The notes beneath the pieces were generated by a model. It did not search any database and was not told the DNA's origin. It saw only the letters and a program-made list of their open reading frames with translations. Below, in pieces: positions 39,188 through 48,955 of a DNA stretch of 64,000 bases. A program made the position numbers and the translations under genes. Numbering within the stretch: the first letter of the stretch is position 1; every line of letters begins with the position of its first letter. The DNA is taken from NCBI RefSeq assembly GCF_001854885.1, contig NZ_MDDV01000015.1:42216-106215 (forward strand), given 5' to 3'. Source of the stretch: Ensifer sp. LCM 4579. Lineage in GTDB: Bacteria; Pseudomonadota; Alphaproteobacteria; Rhizobiales; Rhizobiaceae.

Positions 39188-42100
39188 CGTCGTCCTCGCC
39201 GTCCGCCGTCGCCCATTCGGCGACGCGCGCCAGATGGTCGTATTCGCCGCCGTAGTCCCGCTCCTTCTGCACGATCAGCCGCGAGGCAAAGCCGTATCGG
39301 CCGCTCAACAGCGCGCCGAGAAGCTTTCGCAGTTCGGCAAGCGATTCCTCTGCAAGCTGGTCGGCCGTCTTCGTGTCCCTCGCCTTGCTGCTCTCGTTGT
39401 TGACCGTATCGACTGCAAAGCGGCCGCCGGGCTTCAGCCGCACATAGCTTAGCGAATGGGGCATTTCCGGACCCAACGCCCTGAAGGCACCAGCCTTGAG
39501 AGCAGCTGCTTCCAGCGCCAATTGCGGGTCGAGGAGGGCCCGCGCTTCCTTTGCCGAGGGGCTGGAGCCAGTCTTGTAGTCGATGATGTCGACAGCGCCG
39601 TTTCTCAACCGGTCCAGCCGGTCGGCCATGCCCGTCAGCCTTATGTCGGCAAGGCCGATATCCATTGCCGCCGCAACCTCGGTGAAAGACCTGGCGATGC
39701 TGGGGCGGCGCCCCCGCTCCCAGGACAGGAACGCCCGCGCGACCGCCTCGAAGCGCGGCCGCCAGACCGTGTCGATATGGGCGGGCAGTCTTTCCTCGTC
39801 GAAGGCTTCCTTGATCAGGCGGGCCATCGCCTCTTCCCCATCGGGGGAAGCGGCATCGAACCCGCCCTTCACGAAGCGCTCGACGATCCGGTGATAGAGC
39901 GAGCCGCGTTCGGCCGCGTCCGGATCGCGGTTGAACGGATCGATCGGCGTGAGCCGCAAAATGCGGCGGGCATAGATCGAATAGGGGTCGCGGCGCAGGC
40001 GCGACACTTCGCTGAAGGAGTATTTGCGCGGCTGCAGTTCGGCCGGCGGCTTTGGTTGCGGCCGTTCGGCAAGCGGCTGGCGCGAGCCCGCGTCGAGCAT
40101 GCGCATCCATTGCAGATAGCTGGCGCCATTCGCCCTGAGCCGGCTCGTCAGCGCCTCGCCGCCGAGCGCCTGCAGGCGCTGCAGCCATCTGGAGGCCACC
40201 GTCGGTGCCGCGCCCTGGCGCATCGCGCGGGAGAAGATCAGCCGGCGGGTGCCGCAGGCCATCTGGAAGTCATGGGCGAGCTGGCCGATCCGCCGTTCCG
40301 GGGGTTCCAGGCCGATGCCGGATTTCATCGTGCGCGACAGGAAGGGGTCGTTCGAGGTCTGGCCCGGCCAGCTGCCCTCGTTCATGCCGCCGAGCACGAC
40401 GAGATCGACGCTTTGCAGGCGGGATTCCAGGGCGCCGAAGATGAAGACACGGGGATTGCGCATCGACCGTGGCTTCACTGCTTCGCTTGCGGCAAGCGCT
40501 TCGACGATGTCGCACCACTGCGATCCGTCCGCCTCCATCTGTCCCTCAGTCCCGATGATGCCGCTCAACAGCGCTGCCAATGCTTCGCCGGCTTCCGGTC
40601 CCCAAAGTTCGGCCAGGCTGCCGCGTTCGTCGATGACCACGGCTTCGAGCGCCCGTCCCGTCCGCTCGGCCCAATCGGCCAATGTCAGCGTCATGGAGCG
40701 CGGTCGGCCCTCGACGGGACGCGAGGTCAATGCGCCCGTCAGCGGAGCGACGGCGGAGGCAATCCGTCGGGCGAGAGCGCGTGCCAGGGCGATTTCATCG
40801 CCGCCCATTCCCGCTCGCCAGGGCGGCGGATGACGGTCGACGGCGTGTTGCGCAAGCGCCCTGTCGAGCACTTCTTCCAGCGCTGAAATCTCGGCGACTG
40901 CGGTGCTGCCGCGCAGCGCCAGGAGTTCCAGAGTGTCGGCGGCGCGGCGCGCCTCCTCTACGGCGTAGCCGAAGCGCGCCAGCGGGTGTTTGAGAAGGCC
41001 GACGAGCGGCACGGGATCATCCGGCCTGAGCGTCGCCTCTAGCAGCAGGCGGGTAAGCGTGCCCGCCAGGGTCGCCGAAAGCGGGACGCCGGCGGAATCA
41101 TCGGCTTCGATGCCGAAACGGGCAAGCTCCGCGCCCACACGGCGTGCCAACCCGCGGTCCGGCGTGATGAGCGCCGCCTGGCTGTCCTCGTCGCCTTCAA
41201 GCGCGAGCCTGAGCGCAATGGCGATTGCCGTTGCCTCCTCGCGCTCGTTCGCGGCCTCGATCAGCGCCACGTCGGCAAAGGCGGCAAGAAGCCTCTGGCG
41301 GTCAAACTGATCGCGCGTCTCAGTCCAGCTGTCGGTGGCCTTCGCCGGCAGCAGCGCCCGTGAGAGCACGGCACTGCGATCATCGAGATCGCGAGCGACG
41401 ATCCCGAGCACCGGCACCTGGCGGCGCTCTATCGCCATGCGCTGCAAAAGGCGCTGCAGTCCGTATTGGGGATGGGTGCGGCTGGCCGGATCTGTCGTGA
41501 TGGCGCGATCTCCGGCGATCAGCCCCCATTCCTCATCGCTCATCGCCTGGTCGAGACCGGGAAGCACGATGGTGCCGTTCGGCAGCGCCTTGACGGCCGC
41601 AATCAGGGAGGCAGTCGCGGGAATGGAGCCGGTCGAGCCGGCGATGATGATCGGTCCCCTCACCATTCCGGCGGCGATGCGCTGCGTTTCGGCCTTGAGC
41701 ACCGCATTCCTATGGCGCGCCGGCGAGGAATGCTTGATCTCCGCAAGCCGATCCGGCCAGTAGGTTCGGGCGATTTTCAGGAAGGCGAGCGTCAACTGCC
41801 ACCAGAGCGCATGTTCGCCGGCGTCGAGCCCGTCCAGCGCCTCCCAGTCGAGCTCCTCCGTTTCGATCGAGTCGATCAGCTCGGCAAGGTTGCGCGCCAG
41901 CCAGATGGCGTCGGCAGGGCTTGCCGGCGCTATCAGCGGACTTTCTGCATGGATCTCGAGCACCACCTGGGGCAGGCGATTGCGCCAGGCAAGGATCAGC
42001 CGTCCGAGTTCGATCAGCCGCGCCGTGCCGGAGAGCGGCGGCGCAAGATCGAGGATAGCCGGCACGTCCGCGTCGAAGAAGCCGCTGTCGTCATCCGTTT

Positions 42101-42347
42101 CGCCGAGAGCACGGATCGTCGGCAGGATTGCAGAGCGGCCGCCGAGCAGGTCCACGAATTCCGAGCGCAGCACGCGCGCCGCACGCCGGGTGGGCAGAAA
42201 GATCGTCACGCCGGCAAGGCCGAGCGGGTTCGCCGGATCATACGCGAAATCCGGCGTGAGCGTGCCGTTCAGGAGCGTTTCCGCCAGCGTTTTCAGAAAG
42301 GGCAGTCCGGGGGGAATCGTGTAGACGTTTGGTTCGCGTCCTGACAC
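39177..42347 (-). CDS. addB: Double-strand break repair protein AddB
   Basis: The 1056-residue partner of AddA in the alphaproteobacterial form of AddAB. It begins MSGREPNVYTIPPGLPFLKTLAETLL and has inactive-helicase-like segments (TIFLPTRRAARVLRSEF, LDLVVLGGMNEGSWPGQTSNDPFLSRTMKSGIGL) and a C-terminal nuclease domain with the FSEVSRLRRDPYSIYARRILRL entry and the catalytic VDIIDYKTGSSPSAKEA. It starts one base after the murU stop region (gap of 1 base between 42347 and 42349), so divL-tsaE/amgK-murU-addB-addA form one compact run. Confidence 0.94.
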   Translation of the reverse strand: MSGREPNVYTIPPGLPFLKTLAETLLNGTLTPDFAYDPANPLGLAGVTIFLPTRRAARVLRSEFVDLLGGRSAILPTIRALGETDDDSGFFDADVPAILDLAPPLSGTARLIELGRLILAWRNRLPQVVLEIHAESPLIAPASPADAIWLARNLAELIDSIETEELDWEALDGLDAGEHALWWQLTLAFLKIARTYWPDRLAEIKHSSPARHRNAVLKAETQRIAAGMVRGPIIIAGSTGSIPATASLIAAVKALPNGTIVLPGLDQAMSDEEWGLIAGDRAITTDPASRTHPQYGLQRLLQRMAIERRQVPVLGIVARDLDDRSAVLSRALLPAKATDSWTETRDQFDRQRLLAAFADVALIEAANEREEATAIAIALRLALEGDEDSQAALITPDRGLARRVGAELARFGIEADDSAGVPLSATLAGTLTRLLLEATLRPDDPVPLVGLLKHPLARFGYAVEEARRAADTLELLALRGSTAVAEISALEEVLDRALAQHAVDRHPPPWRAGMGGDEIALARALARRIASAVAPLTGALTSRPVEGRPRSMTLTLADWAERTGRALEAVVIDERGSLAELWGPEAGEALAALLSGIIGTEGQMEADGSQWCDIVEALAASEAVKPRSMRNPRVFIFGALESRLQSVDLVVLGGMNEGSWPGQTSNDPFLSRTMKSGIGLEPPERRIGQLAHDFQMACGTRRLIFSRAMRQGAAPTVASRWLQRLQALGGEALTSRLRANGASYLQWMRMLDAGSRQPLAERPQPKPPAELQPRKYSFSEVSRLRRDPYSIYARRILRLTPIDPFNRDPDAAERGSLYHRIVERFVKGGFDAASPDGEEAMARLIKEAFDEERLPAHIDTVWRPRFEAVARAFLSWERGRRPSIARSFTEVAAAMDIGLADIRLTGMADRLDRLRNGAVDIIDYKTGSSPSAKEARALLDPQLALEAAALKAGAFRALGPEMPHSLSYVRLKPGGRFAVDTVNNESSKARDTKTADQLAEESLAELRKLLGALLSGRYGFASRLIVQKERDYGGEYDHLARVAEWATADGEDDDEE

Positions 42348-42348
42348 C

Positions 42349-43080
42349 CTATCCTCCAGGCTGGAAGCGCCGGACGATCGCCTCGGCGTCCGCGATCGCC
42401 TCGGGCGTTCCGACGGTCATCCATTGGCCGTCGAGCATCAGACCGAAGAGGCGCCCCTTCGCGATTGCCCGGTCGAAATAGATGTTCAGGTTGAAGGCCT
42501 CTTCGGGCGCGTCGGCGAGTAGCCGCGAATCCATCGCGATCGCACCCGCATAGACGACGGGCCGTTCCATGCCTTCCTCGTAACGCCTGAGCCTGCCCTC
42601 CGCGGTCAGCGAGAAATCCTTCTTGCCATTGTGGCCGGTCGTGTCCTCGACGCGCACGCAGAGCAGCGCCATGTCCATGCGCTCCGGATCGTAGAATTCG
42701 GCGAGCCGCTGCAGGTTGCCCGGCTCCCCCGCTCTCTCGCCAACCCAGAAGAGATCGGCATTCATGACGAGGACCGGACCGTCGTCGAGCAGCCTCAGCC
42801 CCTTGGCGAGCCCGCCGCCGGAATTCATCAGCGCATCGCGCTCGTCGGAAATCAGGATGCGCGGTATCGCCCGACAGCCGAGATGCGCTTCCATCTGGTC
42901 GGCGAAGTGATGCACGTTCACCGCGGCCGTCGTGACGCCGGCGGCGGCGAGCAGGTCCAGCACGTAGTCGATCATCGGCTTGCCCGCGATCGGTACGAGT
43001 GGCTTCGGCAGCGTGTTTGTGATCGGCCTGAGGCGGGTGCCCAGTCCGGCCGCAAGCACCATGGCATTGGTGATGGGCAT
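42349..43080 (-). CDS. murU: N-acetylmuramate 1-phosphate uridylyltransferase (MurU type)
   Basis: A 243-residue nucleotidyltransferase with the signature VLAAGLGTRLRPITNTLPKPLVPIAGKPMIDY, the UTP/metal site VLVMNADLFW, and the C-terminal TVGTPEAIADAE. In Pseudomonas MurU makes UDP-MurNAc from MurNAc 1-phosphate in the cell-wall recycling bypass that avoids de novo MurA (fosfomycin target). The assignment rests on the neighbour: the AmgK-like kinase domain encoded just upstream (6 bases apart) supplies its substrate. Without that context a sugar-phosphate nucleotidyltransferase of another specificity would be equally possible. Confidence 0.9.
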   Translation of the reverse strand: MPITNAMVLAAGLGTRLRPITNTLPKPLVPIAGKPMIDYVLDLLAAAGVTTAAVNVHHFADQMEAHLGCRAIPRILISDERDALMNSGGGLAKGLRLLDDGPVLVMNADLFWVGERAGEPGNLQRLAEFYDPERMDMALLCVRVEDTTGHNGKKDFSLTAEGRLRRYEEGMERPVVYAGAIAMDSRLLADAPEEAFNLNIYFDRAIAKGRLFGLMLDGQWMTVGTPEAIADAEAIVRRFQPGG

Positions 43081-43086
43081 CGTGTC

Positions 43087-44595
43087 CTAATTGGCTGATT
43101 CGGGTGCCAGGATTCCAGCCTTAATGCACCATTCGCGCAAGGGTGTCAGCACCTCATGTCCGAGTGCCTGCTGTAGATAGGTGAAGGTGCGCGGCATGTG
43201 CTTCATATAACCGGGCTTGCCGTCGCGCTGCATCAGCCGCACCCATATTCCCGCAAGCTTGCAATTGCGTTGCGCCGCCATCAGGTGCCAGTCGCGAAGG
43301 AACGCCGTTTCGTCGAAGGACCCGAGAGCCTTGCGTTCGCTCATATAGCCGTCCATGAGGCGAGCGGCGAGATCGGTATCGATCGTCACGCGGGCATCCT
43401 GGACGAGCGAGGCGACGTCGTAGGCCGTCGGCCCGATCATCGCGTCCTGGAAGTCGATGAGGCCGATCCGGTCGAGGCCGCCACGATCCCGCCGCCAGAG
43501 AACGTTCGGCGAGTGGAAATCGCGCAGCAGCAGGTTCTTCTCGCCGCCGCAAAGAATGTCGACGAGCTGGTCCCAGATGGCGAAATACTCGCTGCGCTCT
43601 CTATCGGATGCGGGCGCGCCGCGCTTCCACGGCAGGTACCAGTCGATCAGCAGGCTCGTTTCGATCTTGATCGCCGTGCGGTCGAAATCGGGAATGTGAT
43701 GGACGATGCCTTCCGCAATCGCAGCCGTGCGGGCGGTCGGCTGCGCGTGAAGATGGGCGAGCAGCCGGGCGCTTTCGAGATAGCGCTCCGCGATCGGCCG
43801 GCCTTCGGCGTCGACGATACCCTCCGAACCCAGATCTTCGATCAGGAGCAGGCCCTGGTCGAGGTCGCGCGCATAGATCGCCGGGGCGGCGAATCCGCGC
43901 CGGCGCAGGAGCTCGGAAACGGCAACGAACGGAACCACGTCCTCGGCGATATGGGCGAGCTGCTGGTAGTATTTGCCATCCTGAAGAATAGGCCCGGGCC
44001 TGTGCCTTGGCGCGTCCATCAGGATCGTTGTCGGCGCATTCTGCGCATGTATGCGCTCATAGGCCCGAACGGAAGCATCGCCGCTCAGGTGCCGCCGCCG
44101 CGCGTGCGCACGCCCGGAATCGGCCAGGAAGGCACGGATTGCGAGCGAGCGCGTGATCCGCTCGAAGGCCCCTTCCGGCGCCGAGATCTGCACGCGGCGG
44201 CCGTCGCCCTCATGCGCGAAGGTCAGGGTTATGCGGTCGGCGGGAAGCGCACCCTCCGCCTTTTCGGGCCATTCGACGAGGCAGATGCCCTCCGAGAGAG
44301 CCTCGTCGAATCCGAGCTCGGTGAGTTCGGAGGCATCGCCCAGTCGGTAGAGATCGAAATGGGCGACGGGAACTCGAAGCTCGTAGCTCTGGACCAGCGT
44401 GAAGGTTGGACTCGGCACCTCGAGCGCCGTGTCGTCCGCCATCGCCCTCAGGAAGGCGCGCGCAAAGGTCGATTTCCCGGCTCCGAGATCGCCCGAGAGG
44501 CCGGCACAGTCGCCGGCCTTCAGCGCCAGCGCCAGGTCTTCGCCAAGCTCGATCGTGGCCGCTTCGTCCTTCAGCAGGCGGTCGAGGGATCTCAT
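43087..44595 (-). CDS. tsaE: Fusion of TsaE (t6A biosynthesis ATPase) with AmgK-like sugar kinase
   Basis: A 502-residue two-domain protein. Residues about 1-150 are TsaE: Walker A GDLGAGKSTFARAFLRAM, PSPTFTLVQSYEL, HFDLYRLGDASELTELGFDEAL and CLVEWPEKAEGALP, the ATPase that supports TsaBD in making threonylcarbamoyl-adenosine on tRNA. Residues about 170-500 are an aminoglycoside-phosphotransferase-like kinase (LEDLGSEGIVD, catalytic loop LLLRDFHSPNVLWR, metal site GLIDFQDAMIGPTAYDVASL) resembling AmgK, which phosphorylates MurNAc/GlcNAc at C1. In most bacteria TsaE is a separate protein of about 150 residues. murU follows after 6 bases, which supports the AmgK assignment. The start overlaps the divL region by none; the divL stop is at 44596. 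Confidence 0.92.
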   Translation of the reverse strand: MRSLDRLLKDEAATIELGEDLALALKAGDCAGLSGDLGAGKSTFARAFLRAMADDTALEVPSPTFTLVQSYELRVPVAHFDLYRLGDASELTELGFDEALSEGICLVEWPEKAEGALPADRITLTFAHEGDGRRVQISAPEGAFERITRSLAIRAFLADSGRAHARRRHLSGDASVRAYERIHAQNAPTTILMDAPRHRPGPILQDGKYYQQLAHIAEDVVPFVAVSELLRRRGFAAPAIYARDLDQGLLLIEDLGSEGIVDAEGRPIAERYLESARLLAHLHAQPTARTAAIAEGIVHHIPDFDRTAIKIETSLLIDWYLPWKRGAPASDRERSEYFAIWDQLVDILCGGEKNLLLRDFHSPNVLWRRDRGGLDRIGLIDFQDAMIGPTAYDVASLVQDARVTIDTDLAARLMDGYMSERKALGSFDETAFLRDWHLMAAQRNCKLAGIWVRLMQRDGKPGYMKHMPRTFTYLQQALGHEVLTPLREWCIKAGILAPESAN

Positions 44596-47079
44596 CTATT
44601 CCGCCGCGATGATCTTCGGCATTTCGGCAGAGGGAATGCGGCAGGTGACCTCCGTGCCTTCGCCCTCCTTGCTGCGAATGGAAACGGTGCCGTGATGCAG
44701 GCTGACGAAGCTTTCGACGATCGAGAGCCCGAGACCGGCGCCGCCGCGCTGGCCGTGGCTCTCGAAGCGGTTGAACACGGTGTTCAGCACGTCCTGAGGA
44801 ATGCCGGGTCCGCTATCCGTGACCGAGAACATGAAGTCGCTGCCGTCGCGCCGGCAGGTAAGGCCGATGACGCTCCCGTCAGGCGCGAAGTTGGCGGCAT
44901 TGGTCAGAAGCTTGATGAAGATCTGCTTCAGCCGTTGCTGGTCGGCGACAATGCGGCCGAGATTGTCCGGCGCGTCGATCCGGAGCGTGACACCGCTTTC
45001 GACCAGGCGCTCGGCCATCTGCTGCGCCACGTCGTCGAGCAGGTCGAGAAGCTTCACCTCGGTGAGGTCCAGTTCGACGATGCCGGCGTCGACCGTCGCC
45101 AGGTCGAGGATGTCGTTGACGATTGTCAGGAGCAGTGACGAGGAGGTGGCGATGTGGTCGACATATTCCGCCTGGCGCGAATTGAGCTCGCCGAAGGCCG
45201 GCGTCCTCAGGAGATCGGCGAAGCCGATGATGTTGGTCAGCGGCGAGCGCAGCTCGTAGGAGACGTGGTGGACGAAGTCGTTCTTCAGCGCATCGGCCTT
45301 GCGCAGGGCGTCGTTTTTCTCCGTCAGCGCGCGTTCGACGCGTACGCTGTCGGTGATGTTGACGAAAGTCAGCATCGTTTGCGCGTTGGGAAGCGGAATC
45401 ACCGCATAATCGAGGATGAGACCGGTACGCAGCTCCAGTATGCCGCGGCTCGAGGGCCGCTCGTCGTCGAAGCTGGTGATGATGTGGGCAAAGCGCTTCC
45501 AGCCGTCCGGCTGATCATAGGAGGGCAGGCACGCCTGCTCGACCGCGCGGATATGAGTGCCGGGCTTGGCCTCTGCTTCGCTGACGCCCCAGAGCGCCCG
45601 AAAGGCCGGATTGGAGAGCCGGATGCGGCCATCCGGCCCGAACACGGCCACGCCTTCGGCGAGGTGGTCGATGGTCTCGCCCTGGACCTGCACCAGAGTG
45701 TTGTAGCGGGTTTCCAGATCGACCTTTTCCGTGAGGTTCTCGAAGACCCAGGTCGCGCCGCCCTGCGGCCGTGCCGTGGCGAAGACGCGCAGGGTCTGGC
45801 CATTCGGCAGGTGCCAGAGGTCGCTCTGCGTATCGAGCGCCTGGTAGACCGAAAGCGCATTGGCCTTCCATTGCTTCCAGTTGAGCTGTTCCGGCAGCTT
45901 GGCGCTGGCCCTCAGCCGGTCGAAGAGCTCGCCATTGTCGGGCTTGCGCTCCAGGAAGCCCATGTCGAGATCCCAGAGGCGCTGGAAAGCCTGGTTGTAG
46001 AATTGCAGGCGCTGATTGCCGTCGAAGATCGCGACGGGGGTCGCCAGATGGTCGAGGGTTTCGGCGTGGCTCTTCAGCGTGCGGGCGAGTTCCTCGCGCA
46101 CGGCCTCGATGCCGGAAACGTCGATCGCCATGCCCGCCGAGCCAGCGGGGCTGCGGGCGTCGACCACGTCGAAGAAGGTGCGGTTTCCGCGCACCACGGT
46201 CGACACCTTGTCGCGGAACGGCGTGTCGAAGGTGGAGACCGCGCGGATCTTTTCGCGTGCCGCGGTCGCCAGCAGCTCGCGCCCTTCCGCCGCCGCCGCC
46301 GCGGGGCTGCGCGCCTCGACCGCCTCGGCATAGGCCTCGTTCACCCATTCGAGCTTGCCGTCGGGGCTGCGCTGCCAGACGGGAAGGTCGATCGCGTCAA
46401 GCAGGGTTCGAAAGGTGGAAAGCGAGGTATGCAGCCGGTCGCGTTCGAGCTTCAGCTCTGCAAGTTCGGCTCTCAGATTGTTGAGCGCGATGAAGCGCAC
46501 GAAGGCCCGGCCGCCCGAAACGCGGCCCTGGGCTTCGAGGACCTCGTTGCGCTGCGTCTCGAGCACGAGATCGAAGCTTTGCGCATGTGCCCTCAGCATC
46601 TCGATCGCCTTTTCGAGATGGCTTGCCGATTGCGGCTTTATCCAGCGTCCGAAGGCAAGGAAGTCGCGGTCTTCCTGAGGCGCGCCGGTCTCGATGGGAA
46701 GCTGGCCCAGGAATTCCGGCCGTTCGGCAAGCCCGTCCCAGATGACGATGCGCCGGCTCTTGTCGGCAATCAGCGCCTGGAAACGGGAAATCCGCTGGTT
46801 GGAGTCCGAGAGGTCCGACCGCAGCTGGCGGTTCTCCGCTTCGATATTGCCCCGCTGCCGGATGAGCCAGATCGCCGAAATCATCGCGGCGGAGATGACG
46901 CCGATCAGCACCGAGAAGGTGACGACCTCGGACGAGCCGAAGATGGTTCTGGCCACCGGCGTCGACACCTCGGCCGCGGCATCGCTCGCCGCAAACAGCG
47001 CCGTGCAGGCGAGCAGCCGGCGCACCAGCCGCGGAGCCCCCTGCCACGCGGCTGTTGTCATGGATCGTTGTGTGATCAT
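44596..47079 (-). CDS. divL: DivL-like atypical histidine kinase (phosphoacceptor His replaced by Tyr)
   Basis: An 827-residue membrane sensor protein. A signal/anchor (LLACTALFAASDAAAE) and a membrane helix (VVTFSVLIGVISAAMISAIWLI) are followed by a coiled coil, at least three PAS domains (about residues 180-580), and a kinase module. In the dimerisation helix the usual VSHELRTPL reads VSYELRSPL, so the phosphoacceptor histidine is Tyr608; the ATP-binding boxes remain (LLTNAANFAPDGS, VTDSGPGIPQDV, GGAGLGLSIVESFVSLH). This is the hallmark of Caulobacter DivL, the regulator that controls CckA and thereby CtrA. ATG at 47079 (MITQRSM) follows GAGGAC; the frame is open to 47256. The gene's position before tsaE is shared with other alphaproteobacteria (from memory). 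Confidence 0.88.
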   Translation of the reverse strand: MITQRSMTTAAWQGAPRLVRRLLACTALFAASDAAAEVSTPVARTIFGSSEVVTFSVLIGVISAAMISAIWLIRQRGNIEAENRQLRSDLSDSNQRISRFQALIADKSRRIVIWDGLAERPEFLGQLPIETGAPQEDRDFLAFGRWIKPQSASHLEKAIEMLRAHAQSFDLVLETQRNEVLEAQGRVSGGRAFVRFIALNNLRAELAELKLERDRLHTSLSTFRTLLDAIDLPVWQRSPDGKLEWVNEAYAEAVEARSPAAAAAEGRELLATAAREKIRAVSTFDTPFRDKVSTVVRGNRTFFDVVDARSPAGSAGMAIDVSGIEAVREELARTLKSHAETLDHLATPVAIFDGNQRLQFYNQAFQRLWDLDMGFLERKPDNGELFDRLRASAKLPEQLNWKQWKANALSVYQALDTQSDLWHLPNGQTLRVFATARPQGGATWVFENLTEKVDLETRYNTLVQVQGETIDHLAEGVAVFGPDGRIRLSNPAFRALWGVSEAEAKPGTHIRAVEQACLPSYDQPDGWKRFAHIITSFDDERPSSRGILELRTGLILDYAVIPLPNAQTMLTFVNITDSVRVERALTEKNDALRKADALKNDFVHHVSYELRSPLTNIIGFADLLRTPAFGELNSRQAEYVDHIATSSSLLLTIVNDILDLATVDAGIVELDLTEVKLLDLLDDVAQQMAERLVESGVTLRIDAPDNLGRIVADQQRLKQIFIKLLTNAANFAPDGSVIGLTCRRDGSDFMFSVTDSGPGIPQDVLNTVFNRFESHGQRGGAGLGLSIVESFVSLHHGTVSIRSKEGEGTEVTCRIPSAEMPKIIAAE

Positions 47080-47359
47080 CGCGCCGCCGTCCTCAGGCCG
47101 CCCGGCGAACTTATTTCCAGCGCAAATGTGCGAAAAAGGGTTCGCGTCCGTTCCGTTTGCATCCCCGGTCTGTCTCCGTCTGTTTGCCGCATGTCCGACA
47201 AGACATCCCCACGCGCAACGCCGAGGACGGAACGGGAAGAAATGCCATGCGGTCAAGTTTTGACCGCCTTCACTTCTCGCGAACTAAAGGCCGCACCAGC
47301 GTCACGAATCAATGAGTTAACCATACTTCTTTGACGATTCGGCGGAAAGTCTACGGCCC
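47080..47359. other. divL upstream region
   Basis: About 280 bases between the divL start and the ahcY terminator. It must hold the divL promoter. The part near 47280-47340 is AT-richer (GAATCAATGAGTTAACCATACTTC region), with a GAATC (GANTC/CcrM) site and a GTTAACC half resembling a CtrA-type TTAACC element. No gene is seen in it. Confidence 0.45.
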
Positions 47360-47396
47360 AAAAAAGCGGCCGCGATCTCTTGTCAAGATCGCGGCC
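47360..47396 (-). terminator. Rho-independent terminator of ahcY
   Basis: An 11-bp perfect stem GGCCGCGATCT (47368-47378) and AGATCGCGGCC (47386-47396) with a 7-base loop; the A-tract at 47360-47365 gives the U-run on the minus strand. A strong, textbook terminator. Confidence 0.9.
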
Positions 47397-47426
47397 ACAA
47401 GATGTTGTGGATTGCCCGGGTAACGA

Positions 47427-48827
47427 TTAGTACCGGTAGTGTTCCGCTTTGAACGGACCCTGGGACTTCACGCCGATATAGGCGGCCTGCTCCTCCGAGA
47501 GCTCGGTCAGCCTGGCGCCCAGCTTGGCGAGATGCAGGCGTGCGACCTTTTCGTCGAGCTGCTTCGGCAGCACATAGACCTCGTTCTTGTAGTTCTCGCC
47601 CTTGGAGAAGAGCTCGATCTGTGCCAGGACCTGGTTGGAGAAGGAGGCGGACATCACGAAGGAAGGATGGCCGGTGGCGTTGCCGAGATTGAGCAGGCGG
47701 CCTTCCGAGAGCAGGATCATCCGGTTGCCCTTCGGGAATTCGATCATGTCGACCTGCGGCTTGATGTTCGTCCACTTCAGGTTCCGAAGCGCGGATACCT
47801 GGATCTCGTTGTCGAAGTGGCCGATATTGCCGACGATCGCCATGTCCTTCATCTCGCGCATGTGCTCGATGCGGATGACGTCCTTGTTGCCGGTCGTGGT
47901 GATGAAGATGTCCGCGGTGGAGACGACGTCTTCGAGTTGCACCACCTCGTAACCGTCCATGGCGGCCTGCAGGGCGCAGATCGGGTCGATTTCGGTTACC
48001 TTGACGCGGGCGCCGGCTCCCTTGAGCGAGGCGGCCGAGCCCTTGCCGACATCGCCGTAGCCGCAAACGACAGCAACCTTGCCGGCCATCATCACGTCGG
48101 TGCCGCGGCGGATGCCGTCGACGAGCGACTCCTTGCAGCCATACTTGTTGTCGAATTTCGACTTGGTGACGCTGTCATTGACATTGATCGCCGGGAAGGG
48201 CAGCAGGCCTTTCGCCTGGAGCTGATAAAGGCGGTTGACGCCGGTGGTCGTCTCTTCCGTCACGCCTTTGATGGCATCGCGTTGCTTGGTGAACCAGCCG
48301 GGCGTTGCGGCAAGCCGCTTCTTGATCTGGGCGAAGAGGATTTCCTCCTCTTCCGAGCCGGGATTCGACAGCACGTCCTCGCCCGCTTCGGCGCGCGCGC
48401 CGAGCAGGATGTACATGGTCGCGTCGCCACCATCGTCGAGAATCATGTTGGAGACGCCGCCATCGGTCCACTGGAAGATGTTGTCCGTATAGGACCAATA
48501 GTCTTCGAGCGTTTCGCCCTTGACAGCGAAAACCGGAATGCCGCGCGCGGCGATCGCGGCGGCGGCATGGTCCTGTGTCGAGAAGATATTGCAGGAGGCC
48601 CAGCGCACTTCCGCGCCGAGCGCAATGAGAGTCTCGATCAGCACCGCGGTCTGGATCGTCATGTGCAGTGAGCCGGTGATGCGGGCGCCTTTGAGTGGCT
48701 GCGACGGCCCGAACTCCTCGCGGCAGGCCATCAGACCCGGCATTTCCGTTTCGGCGATCGCAATTTCCTTGCGGCCGAAATCGGCAAGCCCGATGTCGGC
48801 GACGATATAGTCCTGAGTGGCGGTCAT
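47427..48827 (-). CDS. ahcY: S-adenosyl-L-homocysteine hydrolase
   Basis: Reversible cleavage of S-adenosylhomocysteine to adenosine and homocysteine, keeping the methylation cycle running. The 466-residue NAD enzyme has [54 protein letters not shown], the substrate segment [25 protein letters not shown], the NAD loop [23 protein letters not shown] and the C-terminal [13 protein letters not shown] with the lysine and tyrosine that reach across the dimer. ATG at 48827 is standard; the frame is open to 49055 without similarity. A striking palindrome lies about 130 bases upstream. Confidence 0.96.
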   Translation of the reverse strand: MTATQDYIVADIGLADFGRKEIAIAETEMPGLMACREEFGPSQPLKGARITGSLHMTIQTAVLIETLIALGAEVRWASCNIFSTQDHAAAAIAARGIPVFAVKGETLEDYWSYTDNIFQWTDGGVSNMILDDGGDATMYILLGARAEAGEDVLSNPGSEEEEILFAQIKKRLAATPGWFTKQRDAIKGVTEETTTGVNRLYQLQAKGLLPFPAINVNDSVTKSKFDNKYGCKESLVDGIRRGTDVMMAGKVAVVCGYGDVGKGSAASLKGAGARVKVTEIDPICALQAAMDGYEVVQLEDVVSTADIFITTTGNKDVIRIEHMREMKDMAIVGNIGHFDNEIQVSALRNLKWTNIKPQVDMIEFPKGNRMILLSEGRLLNLGNATGHPSFVMSASFSNQVLAQIELFSKGENYKNEVYVLPKQLDEKVARLHLAKLGARLTELSEEQAAYIGVKSQGPFKAEHYRY

Positions 48828-48955
48828 GGAGTTCTCCAGGCTGATCTTTTCGGCCGCACCGGCGGACGGGCCGTTTGGCGGCGTGGCATTGCGCCCCGCA
48901 TTCAGACGGGGAGCGTGCGTTCGGTCTATCAGGAATCGCCTGGCAGGGCAATGGT

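Noticed and set aside
43198..47334. Long plus-strand open frames (646 and 726 codons) opposite tsaE-amgK and divL
   Set aside because: Antisense of conserved coding sequences; high-GC third-position bias generates such frames.
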